From Bacteroidales bacterium (GTDB lineage Bacteria > Bacteroidota > Bacteroidia > Bacteroidales > UBA7960): 37,526 bases of DNA. Location: contig SKYG01000012.1 in the NCBI GenBank assembly GCA_007128045.1, positions 1-37,526 on the forward strand, read 5' to 3'. A program made the translations under genes and the position numbers. Numbering within the stretch: the first letter of the stretch is position 1; each line of letters opens with the position of its first letter. Below the pieces are notes generated by a model. It saw only the letters and a program-made list of their open reading frames with translations. It was not told where the DNA came from and did no database searches. Shown piece after piece: positions 15,829 through 23,932 of the stretch.

Positions 15829-18556
15829 ATTGGGATTCAAGTTTTCTCTCCTTTTATGGATTATTTCACTGATTGGAATGGTCACACAGGCGCAGGTTCC
15901 ATTAAGTCCGGTGGAAGCAGATAGCTTGTTTCAGGATCCGTTAATATATGATATTGATACACTTGAAGTACAAGCCGACAGCTTGTTTCTGGTTCCCTTT
16001 TCTGCTGATATTGATACGCTTGATGTGCAGACGGAAAGACATACCGGTTCTGCAAACATATTGGATGCACGTGTCGATTATGCCGCGTCAGATTCAATAT
16101 TCTTTGACCTGAAGAACCAGAAGGTGTTTTTATATGGAGATGCAGACTTAACCTATGGGAACATCCACCTTGTTGCTGCTTTTGTGGAGCTTGACTTCCG
16201 TACCAATGAGTTATTTGCAAAGGGTATGCCTGATTCACTGGGTGTCATGCAGGGAAATCCGGTTTTTACGGAAGCAGACCAAAGTTTTGAGTCGGCGGAG
16301 TTACGTTACAACTTTGAAACCAAGCGAGGGCGTACGGTCAATGTGATTACTGAAGAGGCTGATGGATTTGTTCATGGTCATTTTGTGAAAATTCAACCAG
16401 ACAGGGTTGTTCACGTTGAAGATGGAAAATATACCACCTGTGATGATCCTGATCCACACTTTCATATAGGGTTCAGAAAAGCCAAACTGATACCGAACGA
16501 CAAAATTATCACCAGTGTTGCCTTTCTGGTTATTGAAAAAGTCCCCATGCCTTTGATTATCCCGTTCGGGTTTTTTCCCAACAAACGGGGACAGGCATCC
16601 GGCATTTTAATGCCATCATACGGGGAAGCTGCCAACAGAGGATTTTACCTCGAAAATGGCGGATTTTACATGGGCATTAATGATTATGTAGACTTATCGC
16701 TGAGGGGTGACATATACTCCAGGGGTAGCTGGGGTTTACGGTTAGGATCAACCTATAGGGTTAGATATCGCTACAACGGAAACATTAATTTGAATTATGC
16801 CATCAATGTAATGGGGGAGAGGGATCTTCCCGGTTATTCCCGTAGCCGCGATTTTCGGGTTGTTTGGAGCCACAACCAGGATCCTAAGGCTCGCCCAAAC
16901 AGTACTTTCAGAGCCAATGTCAATGCCGGAAGTTCGCAGTCGACACGCTTTAACCCTGAGTCGGAAAGGGATTACCTGTCCAATACTTTTTCCTCGAACA
17001 TCTCTTACTCTGCCTCCTGGGCAGGAAGGTATAACTTCTCGGCCAATGCCAGACACAGCCAGAATACCATTAACAGGACGGTTGATCTGAACCTGCCGGA
17101 GATTGCCTTCAGTGTGAGCAGGATATACCCCTTCCGGAGAAGTCAGACGACAGGCAGGACACGCTGGTACGAAGACATCAACTTTACCTATTCGATGAAT
17201 GCACGAAATGAAATCCGTGCTCCCGATTCATTGCTTTTTGAGCCTGAGACCTGGGCCCGAATGCGTAACGGAGTAAACCACGTTATCCCATTATCATACT
17301 CCACCAGGGTGCTGAATCATCTAAACTTCAGTACCAGTATGAATTATACTGAGAGATGGTATTTCAGTACCATCGAAAAATCCTGGGATGACTCCTTTAT
17401 GCGCATCGTCGGCAATGATACTATTTACGGTAGAGAGAGAATAGACACCGTTCCTGGCTTTAAGTCGGCCAGGGATTTTAACTTTAGTACTGGCCTCAGT
17501 ACAAGAATTTATGGCCAGATGGGATTCAGCAGAGGACCGGTCAGGGCTATAAGGCATGTGGTTTCACCCAGTGTCAGCCTTTCTTTCAGGCCTGACTTTG
17601 CCGATCCATTCTGGGGGTATTATAAGCAGTATTATAACCCGCAAAGAAATGAAGAGGTGAGGTATTCTATTTTCGAAGGTGCACTCTATTCTGGTCCGCA
17701 GCCAAACCGATCAGGCAATATGGGATTTAATATTACCAATAACCTGGAGATGAAGGTCAGAAACAGGAATGACACCGTGACGGGAGAGCGAAAAATATCT
17801 TTGATAGATAATTTTACTGTATCTGGGGGGTATGACCTGGCAAGAGACTCCCTTAATTGGTCAGATATACGACTTAGCGGTCGTACCCGGTTATTTGGAA
17901 ACTTTGATGTATCTTATTCAAGTTCTTACACACTATACGCAAGAAATGAAGCAGGGGCTTACATCAACAGATATCTGTGGGATACTGAAAATAAGCTGTT
18001 TAGATTGAACAACACATCCTGGTCGTTAAGTTTCAACTATAATATCGGTTCAGATAGAGATGGAGCAGGAGGTCGGTCAGATATGGGTACAGGTGCCCAA
18101 ATACCGGGTAGTCCAGGAATTAATGACCAGCTGTTGGACCCAAATGGAAATGGATTGGATGAGATGGATCATGAAATACCAGTGGCACAGGAAGGGATCG
18201 ACTTTTCAGTTCCCTGGTCACTGAACTTTAGCTATTCATTTAATTATAACTCAAGGTATCAGCACCTGCAAAAGGAATATGACAGGTCATATATTCAGAA
18301 CCTGAGTGTTTCCGGAAACGTGGCATTAAGCCCCAAATGGCGGGTAGGATTTCGTACCGGATTTGACTTTGATCGCAAGGAGATCACTTATACCTCAGTA
18401 GATATTTACCGGGATCTGCATTGTTGGGAGATGACACTTAACTGGATACCTTTTGGCTTTCGACAAAGTTACAATTTCACCATCAGGGTCAAATCATCAG
18501 TTCTTCAGGATCTGAAACTTACCCGCAGAACGCACCACCTCGACAGGATGTTCTGA
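15818..18556 (+). CDS. LptD-like outer membrane LPS assembly protein
   Basis: Predicted outer-membrane beta-barrel of 912 residues that resembles the divergent LptD/OstA-like proteins of Bacteroidota, which place lipopolysaccharide in the outer leaflet. A signal peptide (about 1-26, ending VTQAQ) is followed by a short repeat region. An OstA-like jelly-roll segment (about 80-220, with VFLYGDADLTYGNIHLVA and VEDGKYTTCDDPDPHFHI) and a long barrel of alternating aromatic strands ending WIPFGFRQSYNFTIRVKS follow. The start is a TTG: an in-frame TAA at 15809-15811 leaves no ATG before the signal peptide. Residues 34-52 are duplicated at 53-71. Confidence 0.87.
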   Translation: MLTKLGFKFSLLLWIISLIGMVTQAQVPLSPVEADSLFQDPLIYDIDTLEVQADSLFLVPFSADIDTLDVQTERHTGSANILDARVDYAASDSIFFDLKNQKVFLYGDADLTYGNIHLVAAFVELDFRTNELFAKGMPDSLGVMQGNPVFTEADQSFESAELRYNFETKRGRTVNVITEEADGFVHGHFVKIQPDRVVHVEDGKYTTCDDPDPHFHIGFRKAKLIPNDKIITSVAFLVIEKVPMPLIIPFGFFPNKRGQASGILMPSYGEAANRGFYLENGGFYMGINDYVDLSLRGDIYSRGSWGLRLGSTYRVRYRYNGNINLNYAINVMGERDLPGYSRSRDFRVVWSHNQDPKARPNSTFRANVNAGSSQSTRFNPESERDYLSNTFSSNISYSASWAGRYNFSANARHSQNTINRTVDLNLPEIAFSVSRIYPFRRSQTTGRTRWYEDINFTYSMNARNEIRAPDSLLFEPETWARMRNGVNHVIPLSYSTRVLNHLNFSTSMNYTERWYFSTIEKSWDDSFMRIVGNDTIYGRERIDTVPGFKSARDFNFSTGLSTRIYGQMGFSRGPVRAIRHVVSPSVSLSFRPDFADPFWGYYKQYYNPQRNEEVRYSIFEGALYSGPQPNRSGNMGFNITNNLEMKVRNRNDTVTGERKISLIDNFTVSGGYDLARDSLNWSDIRLSGRTRLFGNFDVSYSSSYTLYARNEAGAYINRYLWDTENKLFRLNNTSWSLSFNYNIGSDRDGAGGRSDMGTGAQIPGSPGINDQLLDPNGNGLDEMDHEIPVAQEGIDFSVPWSLNFSYSFNYNSRYQHLQKEYDRSYIQNLSVSGNVALSPKWRVGFRTGFDFDRKEITYTSVDIYRDLHCWEMTLNWIPFGFRQSYNFTIRVKSSVLQDLKLTRRTHHLDRMF
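15917..16030 (+). repeat. 57-bp in-frame tandem duplication inside the LptD-like gene
   Basis: Two consecutive 57-bp units encode ADSLFQDPLIYDIDTLEVQ and ADSLFLVPFSADIDTLDVQ. The ends are conserved and the middle has diverged, so the duplication is old. It lies just after the signal peptide and before the OstA-like domain. Confidence 0.85.
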
Positions 18557-18580
18557 TACACGGAAAACCGACATGGCATA

Positions 18581-18615
18581 GAAGGTCGAAGGTCGAAAGC
18601 CGAAAGTCGAGGGTC
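18581..18615 (+). repeat. Degenerate heptamer tandem repeat, GAAGGTC-like x5
   Basis: Five consecutive heptamers read GAAGGTC, GAAGGTC, GAAAGCC, GAAAGTC and GAGGGTC, followed by an A-run. They lie 25 bp beyond the stop of the LptD-like gene. Confidence 0.92.
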
Positions 18616-18761
18616 AAAAAAAAAACAGAAATGATCGTTAACGACAAATGTTTTTAGGAAAAAAAATTCGAAAAATACCACTGTTTGAAAAAAAATTTGA
18701 ATATTTGCACTTGAATTACAAACATGCCTGTTTGGCAATGTGTTTTTTGGTATTTAAGACT

Positions 18762-18769
18762 TACATTTG
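18762..18769 (+). promoter_or_regulatory. Candidate -7 element TACATTTG
   Basis: TACATTTG followed by C fits the TAnnTTTG consensus and would start transcription near 18776, just before the ATG at 18799. The nearest TTTG boxes have poor spacing (12 or 27 nt). If real, it rules out the in-frame ATG at 18724 as the start of the next gene. Confidence 0.4.
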
Positions 18770-18798
18770 CATATTCACCTAAACGCTTTAGACCGATT

Positions 18799-19386
18799 AT
18801 GAAAACAATTATTCAGATTGTGATGGTTATTATTATCGTAGTGCTGGTATATCTGATATATGACAGTATCATGGAGCCTGTACGTTTTAATCAGGAAGTT
18901 GCCCGCAGAGAAGCATTAATCATTCAACGACTTAAAGATATACGGGCTGCGCAGATTGCACACAGATCCAGATACCAGAGTTTTCTTGGAGACCTGGATT
19001 CGCTGGTATTGTTTGTAAAAAATGATTCATTACCGATCATTATGGCTATTGGTTCTGTGCCTGATTCATTGACTGAGTCTGAAGCCGTCCGTTTAGGAAT
19101 TGTTCAAAGGGATACAATTTGGAAACCAGCAGTTGACAGCCTCTTCAGACGAACCAGATATCCTGTTGATTCATTACCTTATGTGCCCAGGAGCGACGGT
19201 AAGAGGTTTACAATGGAAGCCGGACAGATCGAACGGGGCCTTGTTAAGCTCCCCGTTTTTGAAGCTTTTACAATGCCGGAAGATTATTTGGGTGATATGG
19301 ATAACTGGAGAACATATTACACCCGTACCGCAGGGTTAAAAGTTGGCTCTATGGTCGAATCTTCTATAGACGGGAACTGGGAATAG
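18799..19386 (+). CDS. Single-pass membrane-anchored protein of unknown function
   Basis: I recognise this only as a type of gene found next to DUF3822 in Bacteroidota; its function is unknown. From the ATG at 18799 it is 195 residues. An N-terminal TM helix (about 4-24, IIQIVMVIIIVVLVYLIYDS) is followed by a basic helical stretch with RLKDIRAAQIAHRSRYQSF, then a soluble domain with several LPxF-like segments. A helix running out of the membrane followed by DIRxAQxA and a Tyr-containing turn recalls the N-terminal part of pilin-like or PilN-like proteins; this is a resemblance, not an assignment. I prefer 18799 to the upstream ATG at 18724 because the upstream residues look non-coding and contain a candidate promoter. 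It is followed after 18 bp by DUF3822. Confidence 0.75.
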   Translation: MKTIIQIVMVIIIVVLVYLIYDSIMEPVRFNQEVARREALIIQRLKDIRAAQIAHRSRYQSFLGDLDSLVLFVKNDSLPIIMAIGSVPDSLTESEAVRLGIVQRDTIWKPAVDSLFRRTRYPVDSLPYVPRSDGKRFTMEAGQIERGLVKLPVFEAFTMPEDYLGDMDNWRTYYTRTAGLKVGSMVESSIDGNWE

Positions 19387-19404
19387 ACATAAACTATACA
19401 TATC

Positions 19405-20271
19405 ATGTCTGGCCCATTAAGAAAAATAATCTCAGTTGTTGATAAGGATTTTCTGCCGGGCGCATCCGATAAGAGCATTTTATCCATCGAGTTTCAACCC
19501 GATGGATTTTCTTTTTCAATACTTGATACATTAAAGGCAAAGTACCAATTACTTGAAGTCTTTCAATCTGAGGATATGGATGGCTTCTTTGGTGATCCTG
19601 TAGAATTGCTGAAGTCAGTAATTCATCAAAGCCCATACCTGCAGAATGCCTATAAAGAAGTTATCTTGAATTATTATTCCCGTCATTTGTTGCTACACCC
19701 TGAGGAGGGATTCAAACGCGAAGATCAGATAACTTTGTATTCCTCCTTCCGAAAAATACCGCAAAAATACAAGCTCAGGATTGACAAACTCAGTAATTTA
19801 GGCGGTTATGGCCTTTATATCGTTCATGAAGAACTTTTAAAACTGTTGGATGTGAGCTTCCCTGGCCATACATTGATGCACACTGGAAGCGCCTTTATAG
19901 AAAATTACCTGGGATCAATTATGCCCGGCAACTTCAAGCCCGATATCATTCTGCATGTCAGACATACTAATTTTGAGCTGCTATTGATGGAGGATGGAGG
20001 ACTTTCTTTTTACAGGCTATTTCCATACCAAAGCTTTGAAGATATACTTTTCTACTTGTTCTTAGTCTTACAAAATCAGAACAAAAAGGCTCAGGATATG
20101 GATATTATGGTTGTTGGTGAGATACATCCCAATTCAATAAATTTCAAACAACTGGTATCGTATTTTAACCAGGCCGGTTTAGCCGAAAGAGGCCATCGCT
20201 ATCAGTACGCCCCAGGTTTTGAAAGTATTCCAGGACATTTTTACTATAATGTGTTAAATCATTTACTTTGA
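19405..20271 (+). CDS. DUF3822 family protein
   Basis: The 288-residue protein matches DUF3822, a Bacteroidota family of unknown role usually encoded beside rsmD and coaD. From memory, a Bacteroides homologue was solved by structural genomics and described as having an actin-like ATPase fold. Visible features include an early strand with LSIEFQPDGFSFSILD, a central SFPGHTLMHTGSAFIENYLG, and a strand-turn DIILHVRHTNFELLLMEDGG that resembles the second phosphate-binding region of actin-like folds. No TM segment is seen. Its stop codon overlaps the TTG start of rsmD by 4 nt (TTGA), so the two are translationally coupled. Confidence 0.85.
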   Translation: MSGPLRKIISVVDKDFLPGASDKSILSIEFQPDGFSFSILDTLKAKYQLLEVFQSEDMDGFFGDPVELLKSVIHQSPYLQNAYKEVILNYYSRHLLLHPEEGFKREDQITLYSSFRKIPQKYKLRIDKLSNLGGYGLYIVHEELLKLLDVSFPGHTLMHTGSAFIENYLGSIMPGNFKPDIILHVRHTNFELLLMEDGGLSFYRLFPYQSFEDILFYLFLVLQNQNKKAQDMDIMVVGEIHPNSINFKQLVSYFNQAGLAERGHRYQYAPGFESIPGHFYYNVLNHLL

Positions 20272-20807
20272 GAATTATAGGCGGTTCAAATAAAAGACGG
20301 ATCATCAAAGTTCCTTCCGGCTTGCCGGTAAGGCCTACTACAGATCTGGCAAAAGAAGCTCTTTTTAATATTCTTAATAATCATTTCGATTTTGAAGCAA
20401 TCAGGGTACTTGATCTATTCTCCGGCACAGGAAATATTGCTTTTGAGTTTGCTTCCAGAGGTGCACTGGAAGTCATTGCAGTAGAAAACAATAGCCGGTG
20501 TGTTACACATCTCCATAACACAATCAAAAGCCTACAGTTCGGGCAAATGGTTGCTGTTAAGGCAGATGCCCTTCGTTTTATCACCAGCTGCAGAAGTAAT
20601 TTTGACATTGTATTTGCAGACCCCCCATATGAAATACCTGACATTGTATCCATTCCTGACCTTGTTTTTAAACACAATTTGCTGGATTCCAACGGATGGC
20701 TTGTGTTGGAACATGCTTCGCATACTCATTTCGATAATCATCCGAATTTTACCGGTAAAAGAAAATATGGCAGGGTGCATTTTAGTTTTTTCTCCGGTCA
20801 ACCATAA
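20268..20807 (+). CDS. rsmD: 16S rRNA (guanine(966)-N2)-methyltransferase RsmD
   Basis: SAM-dependent methyltransferase that modifies G966 of 16S rRNA during 30S assembly. The start is a TTG overlapping the previous stop, supported by the N-terminus MRIIGGSNKRR, which matches the family's usual MRIISG beginning. Motif I is VLDLFSGTG (47-55) and the catalytic motif is DPPY (118-121). The N-terminal RPTTDLAKEALFNIL is also typical. It has 179 residues, which is normal. Confidence 0.93.
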   Translation: MRIIGGSNKRRIIKVPSGLPVRPTTDLAKEALFNILNNHFDFEAIRVLDLFSGTGNIAFEFASRGALEVIAVENNSRCVTHLHNTIKSLQFGQMVAVKADALRFITSCRSNFDIVFADPPYEIPDIVSIPDLVFKHNLLDSNGWLVLEHASHTHFDNHPNFTGKRKYGRVHFSFFSGQP

Positions 20808-20839
20808 CTTCTCATAGTATATTGTTGCCCTGTTCTGGT

Positions 20840-20847
20840 TATATTTG
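20840..20847 (+). promoter_or_regulatory. Candidate -7 element upstream of coaD
   Basis: TATATTTG matches TAnnTTTG, with a projected start near 20854 and the coaD ATG at 20869. No TTTG lies at the expected -33 position, so confidence is limited. Confidence 0.35.
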
Positions 20848-20868
20848 TGATCATAAAGAATTGTCACT

Positions 20869-21330
20869 ATGAATAAAGTAGCGCTTTTCCCCGGCTCATT
20901 TGACCCTATTACCAAAGGCCATGAGTCTATTATCTTGAGAGCAATCCCATTGTTTGACCGCATTATTGTGGCCATCGGAGTAAATGTGGAAAAAAATTAT
21001 TTTTTCCCGCTTGAGAAACGAATGAACTGGATACGCAAGGTCTTTAAAGAATATCCTTCAATAGAAGTGATTACTTATGAGGGTCTTACCGTTGATCTTT
21101 GTAAGAGTTTGGACGTGAGATATATACTGCGCGGACTAAGGACATCTGCCGACTTTGAATTTGAAAGGAGTATCGGGCAAATGAATAAGATGATGCTGCC
21201 CGGCCTGGAAACCGTATTTTTATTAACAACACCAGAACATACCGCACTAAATTCTTCTATTGTCAGGGATATTATCAGGAATGGGGGCGATGCCAGCCAA
21301 TTTGTACCAGATCAGGTAGATTTGATATAG
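20869..21330 (+). CDS. coaD: Phosphopantetheine adenylyltransferase
   Basis: Catalyses the ATP-dependent adenylylation of 4'-phosphopantetheine to dephospho-CoA, the penultimate step of coenzyme A synthesis. The nucleotidyltransferase signature is seen at the N-terminus (FPGSFDPITKGHESII, with TKGH as the T/HxGH motif at 15-18). RGLRTSADFEFE and the C-terminal SSIVRDI are also family-typical. At 153 residues the length is normal. Its 3' end overlaps the convergent NUDIX gene by 19 bp. Confidence 0.96.
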   Translation: MNKVALFPGSFDPITKGHESIILRAIPLFDRIIVAIGVNVEKNYFFPLEKRMNWIRKVFKEYPSIEVITYEGLTVDLCKSLDVRYILRGLRTSADFEFERSIGQMNKMMLPGLETVFLLTTPEHTALNSSIVRDIIRNGGDASQFVPDQVDLI

Positions 21331-21944
21331 TAAATAGTAAGTAGTTTAGCAATAGACCTGTAGGCCCCTTTAAGCTTCTTATGGATATCTTTTCTTGGCA
21401 CCCATTCCGCTTTGGTAATATTCTCAGATGTTTGTGGTTGAAGATGCTGCCAGGTTTCAGCCTGCATCAAATACCAGTGTGTTTTTTTTAGTATCCAGCT
21501 ATTGCTACTGTCTTGATAAACATGGTAGGTAGGTGGTAATGTATTTGTGATTATCAAACCACCGATACCGCATTCTTCCTCTACCTCCCTGATCGCGGTA
21601 TCTTGTGTCGTCTCACCTGCATCTACTTTGCCTTTTGGCAAGTCCCATTTACCCAGACGGAATATCATCAACAAATCTCCATTAGGGTTCTCTACCACGC
21701 CTCCTGCTGCTTCAATAATTGTAAAATTCTGAGATAGGTCGAGAAAGCGTTTCTCAGGTTCATCGGTAACATAAACAAGGTCAGATAAGTCAGGTATCTG
21801 ACTCCAGGATAAGAAAGATTGCCAGACATCGTCTTTACAGTCAAATGACCTGATTATATCCCTATTGCATAGCGTATCATCGTGGCTTTGTATATAAAAG
21901 GCGCGGGGTTCTAAAAAGATGATTATCATCATTACTTCAATCAA
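21312..21944 (-). CDS. NUDIX hydrolase
   Basis: Member of the NUDIX superfamily, which hydrolyses nucleoside diphosphates linked to another group. The full NUDIX box spans residues 105-127: Gly105, Glu111, then REVEEECGI with Arg119, Glu120, Glu123 and Glu124. An N-terminal domain of about 75 residues without clear homology precedes it. The exact substrate cannot be assigned. Several ATGs are clustered at the 5' end (codons 1, 5 and 6), so the start is uncertain by a few residues. It converges on coaD with overlapping 3' ends and is divergent from pyrE. Confidence 0.9.
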   Translation of the reverse strand: MIEVMMIIIFLEPRAFYIQSHDDTLCNRDIIRSFDCKDDVWQSFLSWSQIPDLSDLVYVTDEPEKRFLDLSQNFTIIEAAGGVVENPNGDLLMIFRLGKWDLPKGKVDAGETTQDTAIREVEEECGIGGLIITNTLPPTYHVYQDSSNSWILKKTHWYLMQAETWQHLQPQTSENITKAEWVPRKDIHKKLKGAYRSIAKLLTIYYIKST

Positions 21945-21961
21945 ATGTTAAAAAAAACAAG

Positions 21962-21969
21962 TAGTTTTG
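21962..21969 (+). promoter_or_regulatory. Candidate -7 element upstream of pyrE
   Basis: TAGTTTTG fits TAnnTTTG and would give a leader of about 16 nt to the pyrE ATG at 21992. No -33 TTTG is found at 19-21 nt spacing. Confidence 0.35.
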
Positions 21970-21991
21970 CCGAAACCAATTATTTGTTTTT

Positions 21992-22642
21992 ATGAACGAC
22001 GAGAAGTCTACAGCGTTAACAATAGCATCAGCTTTGCTGCAAATTAACGCAATTAAATTGAATGTAAAAAATCCATATACCTGGGTTTCCGGTATCAAAT
22101 CTCCTATATACTGTGATAACAGAAGAACGCTGTCATATCCTGATATACGAAATATGATTGCCGATGGTATTGTAACATGTATAAGACGAGAATTTCCTGA
22201 TTGCGATGTGATTGCAGGCGTTGCCACAGGGGCAATAGCCCATGGGATGCTTGTGGCTGACAGAATGAATAAACCCTTTATCTACGTTCGTAGCTCCGCC
22301 AAAGAACATGGGCTTGCAAACAGGATCGAGGGGAACATAAGCCCGGGTTCTGCTGTTGTAGTCGTTGAAGACCTCGTTTCAACCGGTAAGAGCAGCCTGA
22401 ATGCCGTGAAAGCTTTAAAGCAGGCTGGTTGTAATGTGTTGGGTATGGTAGCCATCTTTTCGTATGAGATGCCGGAAGCGAATGACGGTATGAAACAAGA
22501 AAATTGTCCTTTGTATACACTAAGCAACTTTTCTGCTTTAATCAGACAGGCACAGGATGAGAAAATTATAGCTTCAGATGAGGTTGAAGTATTGTCGGCG
22601 TGGAGAAAAAATCCAGAAAAATATTATTATGACAAGATTTGA
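21992..22642 (+). CDS. pyrE: Orotate phosphoribosyltransferase
   Basis: Transfers phosphoribose from PRPP to orotate, giving OMP in pyrimidine synthesis. The PRPP-binding loop VVVVEDLVSTGKS is at 122-134. The KSPIYCDNR segment (36-44) and the catalytic loop YVRSSAKEHGLANRIEG (98-114) are also as expected. At 216 residues the length is normal. It overlaps the next gene by 14 bp. Confidence 0.96.
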   Translation: MNDEKSTALTIASALLQINAIKLNVKNPYTWVSGIKSPIYCDNRRTLSYPDIRNMIADGIVTCIRREFPDCDVIAGVATGAIAHGMLVADRMNKPFIYVRSSAKEHGLANRIEGNISPGSAVVVVEDLVSTGKSSLNAVKALKQAGCNVLGMVAIFSYEMPEANDGMKQENCPLYTLSNFSALIRQAQDEKIIASDEVEVLSAWRKNPEKYYYDKI

Positions 22643-23027
22643 GAGTGAATCAGTAGTTTTGAATACACCGTGTGAAGAAGTATTTTCTTTTTTAAGTGAC
22701 TTCAGGAAAATAAAGCAGGTGATGCCTGAACAAATTATCAACTGGAAAGCTGAAGAAGATAGTTGTAGTTTTACCATACAGGGCGTAGCGGATTTGTCGA
22801 TGCGCCTGGCATCTATGTCGCATTGCAGAAATATTCATATCGTATCTGAAGGCAACAATCCTATTGAGTATTCTATGGATTATTTCTTTATAAAAAAAGG
22901 GGACTCTCAATGTGAAGTCACGGTATTGCTTGATGCGGAATTGAATGCCTTATTGAAGATGATGGCATCCAGGCCATTACAAAATCTTGTTGATATGATA
23001 GCAGGCAAACTGAAGGAAATGTATTAA
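22629..23027 (+). CDS. START-like (SRPBCC) small protein downstream of pyrE
   Basis: A 132-residue protein beginning MTRFESESVVLNTPCEEVFSFLSDF, with the strand-helix-helix opening of the SRPBCC (START/Bet v 1-like) superfamily. Its C-terminal helix (about 105-130, MMASRPLQNLVDMIAGKLKEM) would close the hydrophobic cavity. No ligand or partner can be named. I chose the ATG at 22629; an upstream in-frame ATG at 22578 would lie deep within pyrE. It overlaps the pyrE 3' end by 14 bp and is probably translationally coupled to it. Confidence 0.8.
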   Translation: MTRFESESVVLNTPCEEVFSFLSDFRKIKQVMPEQIINWKAEEDSCSFTIQGVADLSMRLASMSHCRNIHIVSEGNNPIEYSMDYFFIKKGDSQCEVTVLLDAELNALLKMMASRPLQNLVDMIAGKLKEMY

Positions 23028-23049
23028 TGCATCTTGAATAGAGTTTGTC

Positions 23050-23112
23050 CATAAAGTCGGGTGTCTGGATCAAAATGTTCGAGATCAAAGCAACAACCTG
23101 ACTTCTTTATGG
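23050..23112. repeat. Imperfect inverted repeat between two convergent genes
   Basis: CCATAAAGTCGGGT (23050-23063) faces ACCTGACTTCTTTATGG (23096-23112). The arms pair except for a 3-nt bulge and one G-T position. The right arm lies in the last codons of birA. It might form a bidirectional terminator stem, but the loop is about 32 nt and there is no U-run. Confidence 0.4.
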
Positions 23113-23831
23113 TCGTATTCTTTTAAGACTCCATTCACCTTAAGGATGAGTTTGCCATAATGGGTAACGCCAAAAATTTCAGCGCTGAAAGTTTCCTGAC
23201 CACTAACGAACTGGAGTTGCTTCCTGTATCCCCACAATAGATGAATGTATTGATGACCAATTAATTCCAGCAATCCGTTTTTCAAATTGCTTATCCATAT
23301 CCCAACAAAATGACAAATGTTGTACAGACAGTCATCCAGCTCAAGTTTGTGGCCTGTTAGTTGAGCCAGAGAAATGGGATTGGGCGCATCAGAAGCAAAT
23401 GACAATTGGTTCACATTTACCCCTATGCCAACTACAGATACATCAAATACTGATCCTACGATACTATTTTCTATCAAGATACCCGCTGCTTTCTTTTTAT
23501 TTATGTAAATGTCGTTAGGCCATTTAATCTGTACCTGGTTGTTGGGGCACAGATATGATATTGCCTTACATAATGCAATTGATACGGCCTGACTGAGGTA
23601 AAACTGATTCGACACATCCAGGTATGTTGGTCTTAACACAATCGATATGTTCAGGTTGCTGTTCGCTTCGCTCTCCCAGGAGGTGCCCCCCTGGCCTTTG
23701 CCTGCTGTTTGAAAATCAGCCCTGATGATAGTCCCTTCGTCTAATGACGTGCTGTTTAGTACCCTCCACGCTTCATTGTTGGTAGAATCGACACGAGAGT
23801 ACATGATGACCTTATTTCCGATAGTATTCAT
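23085..23831 (-). CDS. birA: Biotin--[acetyl-CoA-carboxylase] ligase, catalytic-only
   Basis: Attaches biotin to carrier lysines of carboxylases through biotinyl-5'-AMP. The 248 residues start directly at the catalytic domain. STNNEAW (16-22), the adenylate-binding loop GKGQGGTSW (44-52) and KWPNDIY (103-109, catalytic Lys103) are all present. The N-terminal winged-helix repressor domain of E. coli BirA is absent, so it should not regulate biotin genes. A short C-terminal SH3-like domain is present (about 205-248). Confidence 0.93.
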   Translation of the reverse strand: MNTIGNKVIMYSRVDSTNNEAWRVLNSTSLDEGTIIRADFQTAGKGQGGTSWESEANSNLNISIVLRPTYLDVSNQFYLSQAVSIALCKAISYLCPNNQVQIKWPNDIYINKKKAAGILIENSIVGSVFDVSVVGIGVNVNQLSFASDAPNPISLAQLTGHKLELDDCLYNICHFVGIWISNLKNGLLELIGHQYIHLLWGYRKQLQFVSGQETFSAEIFGVTHYGKLILKVNGVLKEYDHKEVRLLL

Positions 23832-23903
23832 ACTGGTTAAAAGTAAATAAAAGATTTATATTTATTAACCTTTTAGATAGAACATTATGTGCCCAAAAAT
23901 CGT

Positions 23904-23911
23904 TAATTTTG
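23904..23911 (+). promoter_or_regulatory. Candidate -7 element upstream of rsfS
   Basis: TAATTTTG followed by CAC is a good match to the Bacteroidota -7 element. The predicted start is near 23918, about 15 nt before the ATG at 23933. No -33 TTTG is found at the expected spacing. Confidence 0.4.
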
Positions 23912-23932
23912 CACAACTCTAAACAGCGATGA

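Noticed and set aside
20532-20975. 147-codon minus-strand frame across rsmD and coaD
   Set aside because: It overlaps two clear genes on the opposite strand and has no family features.
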